From Clusia tigrina (taxonomy: Eukaryota > Arthropoda > Insecta > Diptera > Clusiidae), in assembly GCA_920105625.2 (NCBI GenBank), contig OV050030.1:192195887-192259886 (forward strand): a stretch of DNA of 64,000 bases. Direction: 5' to 3'. A program made the position numbers and the translations under genes. Shown here one piece after another: positions 22,201 to 33,333 of this stretch; the stretch's first letter is position 1; each line of letters begins with the position of its first letter. The notes beneath the pieces are model-generated. The model did no database searches and was not told where the DNA came from. It worked only from the letters and a program-made list of their open reading frames with translations.

Positions 22201-24296
22201 CGACTGAGACGCCTACAGAGACGCTGACAGAGGCTGCGATGGCGACAGAGACGTCGCCTGAGGCAGATAGGGGTAGATATTGGCATAGAGAAGGCAGCAG
22301 ACCCCCCCAATCGACAGCGACTGCGACGCCTACAGCGACGCCAACTGAGACGCCGGCTGAGGCAGATAGACGTAGATACAGGCATAGAGAAGGCCGCAGA
22401 CCCCCAATCGACAGCGGCAGCTACTGAGAGGCCTACAGAGACGCTGACAGAGGCTGCGATGGCGACAGAGACGTCGCCTGAGGCAGATAGGGGTAGATAT
22501 AGGCATAGAGAAGGCAGCAGACCCCCCAATCGACAGCGGCATCGCCTGAGACATGTACAGAGACGCTGAATAAGGCTGCGACGCCGACTGAGACGCCGAC
22601 TGAGGCAGACAGGAGTAGATATAGGCATAGAGAAAGCAGCAGACACCCCAATACACAGCGGCAGTGACTGAGGCGTCTACTGAGACGCTGACAGAGGCTG
22701 CGACGCCGACTGAGACGCTGACTGAAGCAGATTGGGGTAGATATTGGCATAGAGAAAGCAGCAGACCCCCCTATCCACAGCGGCAGCGACTGAGACGTCT
22801 ACAGAGACACTGACAGAGGCTGCGACGCCGACTGAGGCGCCGACTGAGGCAGATAGGGGTAGATATAGGAATAGGGAAGGCAGCAGACCCTCCCCCAATC
22901 GACAGCGGCATCGACTGAGACGCCTACAGAGACGCTGACAGAAGCTGCGACGCCGACTGAGATACCGACTAAGGCAGATAGGGGTAGATATAGGCATAGA
23001 GAAGGCAGCAGACCCCCCACTCGACAGCGGCAGTGACTGCGACTGCGACTGAGACGTCTACAGAGACGCTGGAGGTAGCTGCGACGCCGACTGAGGCAGA
23101 TAGGGGTAGATATAGGCATAGAGAAGCCAGCAAACCCCTCACTCGACAGCGGCGGTGACTGCGACTGAGACGTCTACAGAGACGCTGGCAGTGGCTGCAA
23201 AGCCGACTAAGGCAGATAGGGGTAGATATATGCATAGAGAAGGCAGCAGATCCCCCAATCGACAGCGGCATCGACTGAGACGCGTACAGAGACGCTGACA
23301 GAGGCTGCGACGCCGACTGAGACGCCGACTGAGGCTGATAGGGGTAGATATGGGCATAGAGAAGGCAGCAGACCCCCCACTCGACAGCGGCAGTGACTGC
23401 GACGTCTACAGAGACACTGGCAGTGGCTGCGACGCCGACTGAGGCACATAGGGGTAGATATAGGCATAGAGAAGGCAGCAGACCCCCCAATCGACACCGA
23501 CTGAAATGCCGACAGCGACGCTGACTGAGACACCGAATGAAGCAGATAAGCGTAGATATAGGCAGAGAGAAGGCAGCAGACCCCCCCCGCAATCGACAGC
23601 GATAGAGTCGCCTACAGCGACGCCGAGTGACACGCCGACTGAGGCAGATAGGGGTAGATATAGGCATAGAGATGGCAGCAGACCCCCCACTCGACAGCGG
23701 CAGCTACTGAGACGCCTACAGAGACGCAGACAGAGGCTGCGACGCCGACTGAGACGCCGACTGAGGCAGATAGGGGTAGATATAGGCATAGAGAAGGCAG
23801 CAGACCCCCCAATCGACAGCGACAGAGACGTCTACAGCGACGCAGACTGAGACGCCGACTGAGGCAGATAGGGGTAGATATAGGCATAGAGAAGGCAGCA
23901 GACCCCCCTTATCGACACCGACTGAGACGCATACAGCGACGCCGTCTAAGACGCCGACTGAGGCAGATAGGCGTAGATACAGGCATAGAGAAGGCAGTAG
24001 ACCCCCAATCGACAGCGGCTTCGACTGAGAAGCGTACAGAGACGCTGACAGAGGCTGCGACGCGCACTGAGACGTTGACTGAAGCAGATTGGGGTAGATA
24101 CAGGCATAGAGAAGGCAGCAGACCCCCCAATCGGCAGCGGCTTCGACTGAGACGCGTACAGACACGCTGACAGAGGCTGCGACGCCGACTGAGACGCCGA
24201 TTGAGGCAGATAGGGGTAGATATTGGCATAGAGAAGGCAGCAGACCCTCCAATCGACAGCGGCAGCGACTGAGACGCCTACTGAGACGCCGACTGA

Positions 24297-24305
24297 GACG
24301 CCGAC
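24297..24305 (+). repeat. Duplicated 9-bp target-site repeat, 3' side of element copy 2
   Basis: GACGCCGAC next to the T12 tract, identical to 14589-14597. It was copied along with the element and does not come from a second insertion. Confidence 0.6.
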
Positions 24306-24514
24306 TTTTTTTTTTTTATTATATATATATTTTATTGAATCTCCTAAAAAATATCTTAGAACTAACAATAAATCTTCATAGTATATTTAACATTTCACTT
24401 TTAAATTCATATTAATCATTACCAACCTCCCAGTGCCAGTGCTTTGAGGAGTTATGGTATATGAAAAGAAGTAGCGCAGTACTTAAATAATAGCGTAATG
24501 AATACGCTTAAAAT
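24306..24514 (-). other. 3'UTR, poly(A) signal and tail of element copy 2
   Basis: Same 3' end as copy 1: AATAAA followed by a TA-rich spacer and an A12 tail on the element strand (T12 at 24306-24317). Confidence 0.8.
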
Positions 24515-27175
24515 CTAATTTGTTGCTAAGCGCAGCACGTCCATCCTTTTCAGGCGGGTGTGTCAATGATGCTGTAGTAGGCGCCTCGCTAATGCATTGG
24601 GATGCTTGTCTAGCTTTGCTAAGTAAGATTCAGCAAGTCGGGAAACTTCTTTAGTTACATACGGGATATGTAAATCTCTGTGGATGTTAACGTTTTTGAT
24701 GTACCAAGGAGCATTGGTAATCATTCGAAGAATTTTCGATTGGGCTTTTTGCAGCTTTTCGACATTTGAGGGTGAAGCAGTACCCCAGAGTTGGATACCG
24801 TAGGTCCATATGGGCTTGATAATTACTTTTTAGAGTAGAACTTTAAAGTCCAGTTTGAGCTTGGACTGCCTGTTCAAAAGCCAGTTTAGCTCATTTATTT
24901 TGAATTTAATTTGAGTAACTTTTGCACTTATATGCTTTGCCCAAGTCAGTCTACGATCTAAATGCATTCCTAGATATTTAGTTTCTGTCGCCTGAGGGAT
25001 AGGCTTGGTGTTAATTTGCACAGGGGGGCAAGTACTCCTGCATAGAGTGAATGTGACATGAACGCATTTCGACTCATTGACTTTGATTCTCCAGTGGTCA
25101 AGCCATTCCTGTAGCATGTTGACGTGTACTTGGAGAAGTTTTGACGCCTCTTTCGGATTTGTGTGAGTACACAATATGGCTGTGTCATCGGCAAAAGTAT
25201 AGGTGATAGTCTTGCCGTTTGTTGGCATATCTGCAGTGAACAACGTATAGAGCAGGGGACCTAATACGCTGCCTTGCGGTACTCCAGCTTGTATAGGGTA
25301 TTCATCTGAGATGAAGCTTTTTTGTTTCACCACAAAGCGTCTACCTGAGAGATAGCTTTCGAGCAATGTGTAGATGTTAAGAGGTAACATACATTTTAGT
25401 TTGTGCAAGATTCCTTCGTGCCAGACCTTATCAAATGCCTGAGTGATGTCGAGAAAAACTGCGGAACAGTATTGCTTCTTTTCGAACGTTTCTTGTATAG
25501 TGTTTACAATGCGATGAACTTGTTCGATAGTAATGTGTTTTTCTCTAAACCCAAACTGGTGGTTTGGTATAACATTACACTGTTTGACAACGTCTTTAAT
25601 ACGCTTTATTAACAAACTTTCAAAGAGTTTTAAAAAAATTGATAGCAGACTAATTGGTCTGTAGGAAGAGACGCTTGTTGGGTCCTTTCCAGCTTTGGGA
25701 ATCATGATAATTTGAGAAATTTTCCATGAGTAAGGAAAGAATCCAATGCGTATTATAGCATTTAATATATGCAAGAGATGCATTGTGGCTATTGCTGGGA
25801 GCTCTTTTATCATTTGGCCCGTAATCAGATCACGCCCTGGAGATTTTTTGGCATTGAGTTCTTTGATAGCGTTTGTCAACTCCTTTTTGGCAATCGAGAT
25901 ACCATTGACGCTAGGGATAGCATCAACCGCCGTTAGAGAACGGACGGAACTAGCAAGATTAGGGGTGAAAACTTGCTCCAAATGATTTGCGAATGCTATT
26001 CCCTTTTCTGCATCACTTCTTGCCCAGTTGCCGTTGGGAAGGCGTATTGGTGACTCCATTTGAATGGGTTTTTTCGAGTTTTTGGCCGTTCGCCATAGAG
26101 AATAGCTTGAGGCTTCTGTAGGACAGAGGGTATCTACAAACTCGTGAAACTCGGAGGTTTCCTTTTCTTTTAGAAGGTGATGCAGTTTTTTAGTACATTC
26201 ATTCAGTTTCTTCTTCAGAGAAGGTGATCTCTGCAATTGCCATTCTCTCCTAAGAGATCTTTTTTCGGAGAGGAGCTTCAGAATGTCTTGGGGAGTACAC
26301 TCTTGTCGGGTTTGAACTTTAGAACGTGGTGTAGAAATTTTTACTCTTTGGGATAGCAATTGAGTGAAATTGAAAATAGCGGAGTTTATTTCCTGCTCAG
26401 ACTTTAGAGAAGTCTTTATTTCAAGAAGTGAACTTATGAACATCTTATATTTAAGCCAGTCTGTATTCTTGTAGTCGAAACTACCACTGACGTTTTTCTG
26501 ATAGGAGTTTTCAGAAAAGATAGTTATTATTGTGGGAGTGTGATCAGAGGACAGCTCCAGAGAGGAATGCACAAGAGAGTGTACATTATTTATACCTCTA
26601 GTGATGGCGAAGTCAATAAGATCTGGAATCTTCTGTTTGTCGGATGGCCAGTATGTAGGCTTACCATTGGACAAGACATTAAGACCAAGAGCATTTATCG
26701 CAGAGAAGAGTTTTCTGCCTTTGGGAGTTACTAAACGTGAGCCCCAATGAGTATGCTTTGCATTAAAGTCTCCAGCAGCAATGAACTTAGCATCGAGAGT
26801 ACTAAAGAATTGTTTGTACTGCTGCTCATCTATATTAAACCTGGGTGGGCAATAGATGGATGATACTGTCAAGCCTTTGACGTATTCTTCGAGCTGAATA
26901 GTCGTCGCTTGTAGATAATCGGTACAGTATCCTTGCATTGGGAAATGCTTTATTCTATTCTTGATCAGAATAGCTGTACCACCACGTGCTTTGCCACCGG
27001 GGTGTTTGGTGTCATAAACTTTGTATCCCGCTATCTGGAAACAGTTTTTCTGAGTAAGGTGAGTTTCAGAAATTAGCATCAAATCTATTGAGTTATCGTT
27101 GAGAAATAGTTTGAGCTCATTTTTGTGCTGACTTATGCCATTTGCATTCCAATGACAGATTTTCAGTGCGTTCAT
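24515..27175 (-). pseudogene. Retroelement ORF2 (endonuclease-reverse transcriptase), nonsense-mutated, copy 2
   Basis: Duplicate of the copy 1 ORF2. The start is ATG 27175-27173, with 781 open codons holding the same endonuclease motifs (WNANGI, SETHL, GDFNAKH, SDH) and RT boxes (FGFR, FLDITQAFD, PQGSVLGP, FADD). The TAA is at 24830-24832, the in-frame TGA at 24563-24565 and the likely ancestral TAG at 24515-24517. Because both lesions are shared with copy 1, the parent was already dead when the block duplicated. Confidence 0.9.
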
Positions 27176-28738
27176 GGTTTTGTTAATAGGGATTGCAAAA
27201 GCATGTTCTGATTACGTATCATGTCTTGCATCATACTTTGCATTGAGTACATAAATTGCGTCATATTTGCGATGAACTCTTGTAAAGTCTTTTCAAGAGT
27301 ACTCTCATCATTTTTAGGGTTTACTGGTGGGGTGCCTTTGAGAATATTTGCGTAAGAAATACTTGAAGGCTGTGCTTCACGGGCAGAGATTTCGCGCAAA
27401 ACTGTTACGGGAGGAACAGTTTTAACTTGTTTTGGCTGAGGTGCAAGTTTCTTTTTTATTTGAGCGTATACAGTGCAGCCTCTGTAGTTTGCAGTGTGAT
27501 TTTCACCACAGTTGCTGCATTTTTTGACACTGGAGTCGTCTCTGGGCTTTGTGCAGTTTTGTGACATGTGGAGATCACCACAAACGACACATACACTGGG
27601 AAGTGTACAGTATTTTCTAGTGTGCCCAAATTCTTGGCAGTTCAGGCATTGAACTGGTCCAATTCGCTTGTGGGGTTCTTCTACAGAGATTTTTCTATGT
27701 AGAAGATAGCGAAGGTTGTAGATCGGGTGTGATTCGCCTTTTCTGAGGTTCGAGTCGACTGGCTGTAGCTCAACGCGAAAGAGCGGCAGTGGAATCTTGT
27801 CTTTATTGCGTATGTTAAACACAGAGTTTGCGGTAAAACCCTCTTGGGATAGGGCTTCTCTTATTTCGTTGGGATCTACGTCAGCTTCGATTCCTCTAAG
27901 GACAACAACAATGCCTTTGCTACTTTTAAGTTGGTAGGTGTAATAGTTTTTTTTTCTCTGTGTCAAAGAGATTGACGACTTTGCGATAGCTTGATTCGAT
28001 ATATAATTGAATTTTGGTTTCATGTATTTTGCCTTTTAGTATTGGGACAACATGAAAGTTTTTAGCACCAATTGGAGTAGTTAGAGTTTTTACGAGAGCG
28101 TTAGAGTTGCGCTCCCTTAAATAAATTGGTGGGGGCTTTACCTCTTTTAGCACTTTCTGGGTAGAATTATCTTCGGCATTTGCAAGAGGTGCAAACCTGT
28201 TAGAAGCGAGTGGATTCTTTTCAGAAGCAGAATCATTAGATTTAATCTGCTTTGCCGATTTTTGAGACAATTTTTGAGGACAAAACTTGCGCTTAACCAC
28301 AATATAGCGGTCCATACCAGTCTGTATTACCGAACGTTTTCCTTGGTTGGCTGTAGCATGCATGTTGAGAGGTTCTACTGGTGAGAGAGAGTTGCTTTGC
28401 ATACTCCACGGCAAAGTGTTTACCGACCCAGAGCCAACAATAAGCGTACTTACGTTTTTGCAGCAGTCGTTACTTACTGTAATGTGCTCAAGCTGAGAGC
28501 CAGCGTTCGCAGAGCCAGAGAGGGAGAGCTGTTTATGGGAGCAGTCAGACACTGAAAAGCTGCGCTGCCTACCGATGCTGTCGGATTGCGCTATAAGTGT
28601 ATTAATTTCACTTGGCGAGAGATCGCAACTGTTTTTATTTATTTTCACGCTGTTGTTATTGTTTTGTTGTGTTTGCGCATCGGTTGTCTTCGTTGCCGTT
28701 GCTGCACTAGCTGAACGCGCGGGTGGCGACCGCAACAT
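27172..28738 (-). pseudogene. Retroelement ORF1 (gag), frameshifted, copy 2
   Basis: Duplicate of the copy 1 gag. The ATG is at 28738-28736, the first frame ends just after the nine-A run (T9 at 27947-27955), and the downstream frame carries three CCHC-type knuckles to the TGA at 27172-27174. The TGA overlaps the ORF2 ATG. The A9 run is the same length as in copy 1, so the frameshift was inherited and is not an independent sequencing slip in each copy. Confidence 0.9.
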
Positions 28739-28930
28739 GTGATGTTTACAGGTCAGATTTTCGCGATTTTTTTTTTATTTTGTTCCTTGTTGTATGTATT
28801 TATATTTATCAGTACTTTTTTGTTAGCCGGGTAGAGAGTTTTTGATTTTTTTTGTTTCTGATGATGTTTTTAATTTTTGTTTTCATTTTTTTAGTTCTTT
28901 TTCGTGGTTAAAGCTTAGAGCCGCGGAGAA

Positions 28931-28966
28931 CACGTCTGCTCGCGACACGTTTTACTAAATTTATTT
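28931..28966 (-). promoter_or_regulatory. Predicted internal promoter with downstream promoter element, copy 2
   Basis: AGACGTG on the minus strand at 28937-28931, +28 from a predicted start at 28964, identical to copy 1. Confidence 0.6.
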
Positions 28967-28975
28967 GACGCCGAC
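28967..28975 (+). repeat. Duplicated 9-bp target-site repeat, 5' side of element copy 2
   Basis: GACGCCGAC after the element's 5' end, equivalent to 19259-19267 in copy 1. Confidence 0.6.
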
Positions 28976-31900
28976 TGAGACGCCGACTGAGGCAGATAGA
29001 GGTAGACATTGGCATAGAGAAGGCAGCAGACCCGCCAATCGACAGCGGCAGCGACTGAGACGCCTACAGAGACGCTGACAGAGGCTGCGACGCCGACTGA
29101 GACGCCGATTGAGGCAGATAGGGGTAGATATAGGCATAGAGAAGGCAGCAGACCCCCCAATCGACAGCGGCATCGACTGAGACGCGTACTGAGACGCTGA
29201 CAGAGGCTGCGACGCCGACTGAGGCGCCCACTGAGGCAGATAGGGGTAGATATAAGCATAGAGAAGGCAGCAGACACCCCCCCCCCCCCCCTAATCGACA
29301 GCGGCATCGACTGAGACGCCTTCAGAGACGCTGACAGAAGCTGCGACGCCGACTGAGATACCGACTGAGGCAAATAGGGGTAGATATAGGCATAGAGAAG
29401 GCAGCAGACCCCCCTCTCGACAGCGGCAGTGACTGCGACTGAGATGTCTACAAAGACGCTGGCAGTGGCTGCGACGCCGGCTGAGGCAGATAAGGGTAGA
29501 TATAGGCATAGAGAAGGCAGCAGACCCCCCAATCGAGAACGGCAGCGACTGAGACGCCTACAGAGACGCTGACAGAGGCTGCGACGCCGACTGAGACGCC
29601 GACTGAGGCAGATAGGGGTAGATATAGGCATAGAGGAGGCATCAGACCCCCACTCGTAAGCGGCAGTGACTGCGATTGAGAAGTCTACAGAGACCCTGGC
29701 AGTGGCTGCGACGTCGACTGAGGCAGATAGGGATAGATATAGGCATAGCGAAAGCAGCAGACCCCCCAATCGACAGCGGTATCGACTGAGACGCGTACAG
29801 AGACGCTGACAGAGGCTGCGGCGCCGACTGAGACGCCGACTGAGGCTGATGGGGGTAGATATAGGCATAGAGAAAGCAGCAGACTCTCCACTCAACAGCG
29901 GCAGTGACTGCGACTGAGACGTCTACAAAGACGCTGGCAGTGGCTGCGACGCCGACTGAGGCAGATAGGGGTAGATATAGGCATACAGAAGGCAGCAGAT
30001 CCGCCAATTGACAGCGACAGAGACGCCTACAGCGACGCCGACTGAGACGCCTACTGAAGCAGATAGGGGTAGATACAGGCATAGAGAAGGCAGCAGACCC
30101 CCCAATCGACAGCGGCTGCGACTGAGAAGCTTACAAAGACGCTGACAGTGGCTGCGATGCCGACTGAGACGCCGACTGAGGCAGATCGGGGTAGATATAG
30201 GCATAGAAAAGCCAGCAGCCCCTCCAATCGACAGCGGCAGAGACGCCTACAGCGACGCCGACTGAGACGCCGACTGGGGCGGATTGGTGTAGATATAGGC
30301 ATAGAGAAGGCAGTAGACCCCCAATCGACAGCGGCATCTACTGAGACGCCTACAGAGACGCTGACAGAGGCTGCGATGCCGACAGAGACGCCGACTGAGA
30401 CAGATAGGGGTAGATATAGGCATAGAAAAGGCAGCAGACCCCCGAATGGACAGCGGCAGCGACTGAGACGCCTACAGAGACGCTGACAGAAGCTGCGACG
30501 CCGACTGAGATACCGACTAAGGCAGATAGGGGTAGATATAGGCATAGAGAAGGCAGCAGACCCCCCAATCGACAGCGGCAGTGACTGCGACTGCGACTGA
30601 GACGTCTACAGAGACGCTGGAGGTAGCTGCGACGTCGACTGAGGCAGATAGGGGTAGATATAGGCATAGAGAAGCCAGCAGACCCCCCAAATCGACAGGT
30701 GCTGCGACTGAGACGCCTACATAGATGCTGACAGAGGCAGCGACGTCGACTGAGACGCCGACTGAGGCAGATTGGGGTATAGAGAAGCCAGCAGACCCCG
30801 CAATCGACAGCGGCAGCGACTGAGACGCATACATAGACGCTGACAGAGGCTTCGACGCCGACTGACACGCCGACTGAGGCAGATAGGGGTAGATATAGGC
30901 ATAGAGGAGGCAGCAGACCCCTCACTCGACAGCGGCGGTGACTGCGACTGAGACGTCTACAGAGACGCTGGCAGTGGCTGCAAAGCCGACTAAGGCAGAT
31001 AGGGGTAGATATATGCATAGAGAAGGCAGCAGATCCCCCAATCGACAGCGGCATCGACTGAGACGCGTACAGAGACGCTGACAGAGGCTGCGACGCCGAC
31101 TGAGACGCCGACTGAGGCTGATAGGGGTAGATATGGGCTTAGAGAAGGCAGCAGACCCCCCACTCGACAGCGGCAGTGACTGCGACGTCTACAGAGACAC
31201 TGGCAGTGGCTGCGACGCCGACTGAGGCACATAGGGGTAGATATAGGCATAGAGAAGGCAGCAGACCCCCCACTCGACAGCGGCAGCTACTGAGACGCCT
31301 ACAGAGACGCAGACAGAGGCTGCGACGCCGACTGAGACGCCGACTGAGGCAGATAGGGGTACATATAGGCATAGAGAAGGCAGCAGACACCGCAATCGAC
31401 AGCGACAGAGTCGCCTACAGCGACGCAGACTGAGACGCCGACTGAGGCAGATAGGGGTAGATATAGGTATAGAGAAGGCAGCAGACCCCCAATGGACAGC
31501 GGCAGCGACTGAGACGCCTGCAGAGACGCTGACAGAGGCTGCGATGCCGACTGAGACGCCGACTGAGGCAGATAGGGGTAGATATAGGCATAGAGAAGGC
31601 AGCAGACCCCCCTAATCGACACCGACTGAGACGCATACAGCGACGCCGACTGAGACGCCGACTGAGGCAGATAGGCGTAGATACAGGCATAGAGAAGGCA
31701 GTAGACCCCCCAATCGACAGCGGCTTCGACTGAGACGCGTACAGAGACGCTGACAGTGGCTGCGACGCGCACTGAGACGTTGACTGAAGCAGATTGGGGT
31801 AGATACAGGCATATAGAAGGCAGCAGACCCCCCAATCGACAGCGGCTTCGACTGAGACGCGTACAGACACGCTGACAGAGGCTGCGACGCCGACTGAGAC

Positions 31901-31989
31901 GCCGATTGAGGCAGATAGGGGTAGATATTGGCATAGAGAAGGCAGCAGACCCTCCAATCGACAGCGGCAGCGACTGAGACGCCTACTGA

Positions 31990-32025
31990 GACGCCGACTG
32001 AGACGCCGACTGAGACGCCGACTGA
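31990..32025 (+). repeat. Empty paralogue of the retroelement insertion site
   Basis: Three perfect GACGCCGACTGA units, preceded by GACTGAGACGCCTACTGA and followed by GGCAGATAGAGGTAGATATT. These are the same neighbours that flank the retroelements (GGCAGATAGAGGTAGACATT on the right). Similar unoccupied sites lie at 34660-34695, 37788-37823, 43212-43247 and 49056-49090 (three units, some with a base change). A two-unit version is at 49415-49438. Confidence 0.8.
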
Positions 32026-33333
32026 GGCAGATAGAGGTAGATATTGGCATAGAGAAGACAGCTGACCCTCCAATCGACAGCGGCAGCGACTGAGACGCCT
32101 ACAGAGACGCTGACAGAGGCTGCGACGCCGACTGAGACGCCGATTGAGGCAGATAGGGGTAGATATAGGCATAGAAAAGGCAGCAGCCCCTCCAATCGAC
32201 AGCGAGAGAGACGCCTACAGCGACGCCGACTGAGACGCCGACTTGGGCAGGTAGGGGTAGATACAGGCATAGAGAAGGCAGCAGACCCCCCAATCGATAG
32301 CGGCATCGACTGAGACGCGTACTGAGACGCTGACAGAGGCTGCGACGCCGACTGAGGCAGATAGGGGTAGATATAGGCATAGAGAAGGCAGCAGACACCC
32401 CCCCCCCCTAATCGACAGCGGCATCGACTGAGACGCCTTCAGAGACGCTGACAGAAGCTGCGACGCCGACTGAGATACCGACTGAGGCAGATAGGGGTAG
32501 ATATAGGCATAGAGAAGGCAGCAGACCCCCCTCTCGACAGCGGCAGTGACTGCGACTGAGATGTCTACAAAGACGCTGGCAGTGGCTGCGACGCCGACTG
32601 AGGCAGATAAGGGTAGATATAGGCATAGAGAAGGCAGCAGACCCCCCAATCGACAGCGGCAGCGACTGAGACGCCTACAGAGACGCTGACAGAGGCTGCG
32701 ACGCCGACTGAGACGCCGACTGAGGCAGATAAGGGTAGATATAGGCATAGAGAAGGCAGTAGACCCCCAATCGACAGCAGCATCTACTGAGACGCCTACA
32801 GAGACGCTGACAGAGGCTGCGATGCCGACAGAGACGCCGACTGAGACAGATAGGGGTAGATATAGGCATAGAAAAGGCAGCAGACTCCCGAATGGACAGC
32901 GGCAGCGACTGAGACGCCTACAGAGACGCTGACAGAGGCTGCGATGCCGACAGAGACGTCGCCTGAGGCAGATAGTGGTAGATATGGGCATAGAGAAGGC
33001 AGCAGACCACCCCAATCGACAGCGACTGAGACGCCTACAGCGACGCCGACTGAGACGCGGGCTGAGGCAGATAGGCAAAGATACAGGCATAGAGAACGCA
33101 GCAGACCCCCCAATCGGCAGCGGCAGCTACTGAGACGCCTACAGATACGCTGACAGCGGCTGTGACGCCGACTGAGGCAGACAGGAGTAGATATAGGCAT
33201 AGAGAAAGCAGCAGACTCCCCAATCCACAGCGGCAGTGACTGAGGCGTCTACAGAGACGCTGACAGAGGCTGCGACGCCGACTGAGACGCTGACTGAAGC
33301 AGATTGGGGTAGATATTGGCATAGAGAAAGCAG

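Larger units (their letters stand above)
19259..24305 (+). repeat. Satellite array, block 2 (between the two element copies)
   Basis: The same head-to-tail satellite of about 122 bp continues. It contains the right flank of element copy 1, the junction between the two 10-kb units near 21636, and the left flank of copy 2. It also holds a C14 tract at 19569-19582 and 10-bp-deleted monomers near 20970 and 21640. There are no genes. Confidence 0.97.
24306..28966 (-). mobile_element. Jockey-clade non-LTR retrotransposon, copy 2 (segmental duplicate of copy 1)
   Basis: The element lies exactly 9708 bp from copy 1 and has the same 4661-bp length. Its T12 tail, flanking 9-mers, promoter motif, 9-A frameshift and ORF2 nonsense codons are the same. 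The conceptual frames (781, 283 and 270 codons) show no differences from copy 1. Satellite on both sides also matches copy 1's surroundings, so it was duplicated as part of the array and did not insert independently. Near-identity suggests a recent duplication, recent conversion, or an assembly duplication that needs excluding. Confidence 0.95.
11101..31450 (+). repeat. About 10-kb tandem higher-order repeat carrying the retroelement (two units)
   Basis: Unit 1 is about 11101-21636 and unit 2 about 21637-31450, head to tail. The offset is 10536 at the left end. It drops to 9695 because unit 1 alone has an 841-bp internal duplication (about 11443-12283 and 12284-13124). It becomes 9696 and then 9708 after small indels, one of which is a 12-bp unit near 12760 versus 22457. 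It is 9708 across the retroelement, 9709 after a one-C difference at 19569/29277, and 9807 after an extra monomer of about 98 bp near 30000 in unit 2. Satellite flanks differ at scattered sites; the retroelement reading frames do not. Confidence 0.9.

Noticed and set aside
24306..28966. Second, independent insertion of the same retroelement family
   Set aside because: Flanking satellite, target repeat, tail length and all lesions match copy 1 at constant spacing, which independent insertion would not produce.
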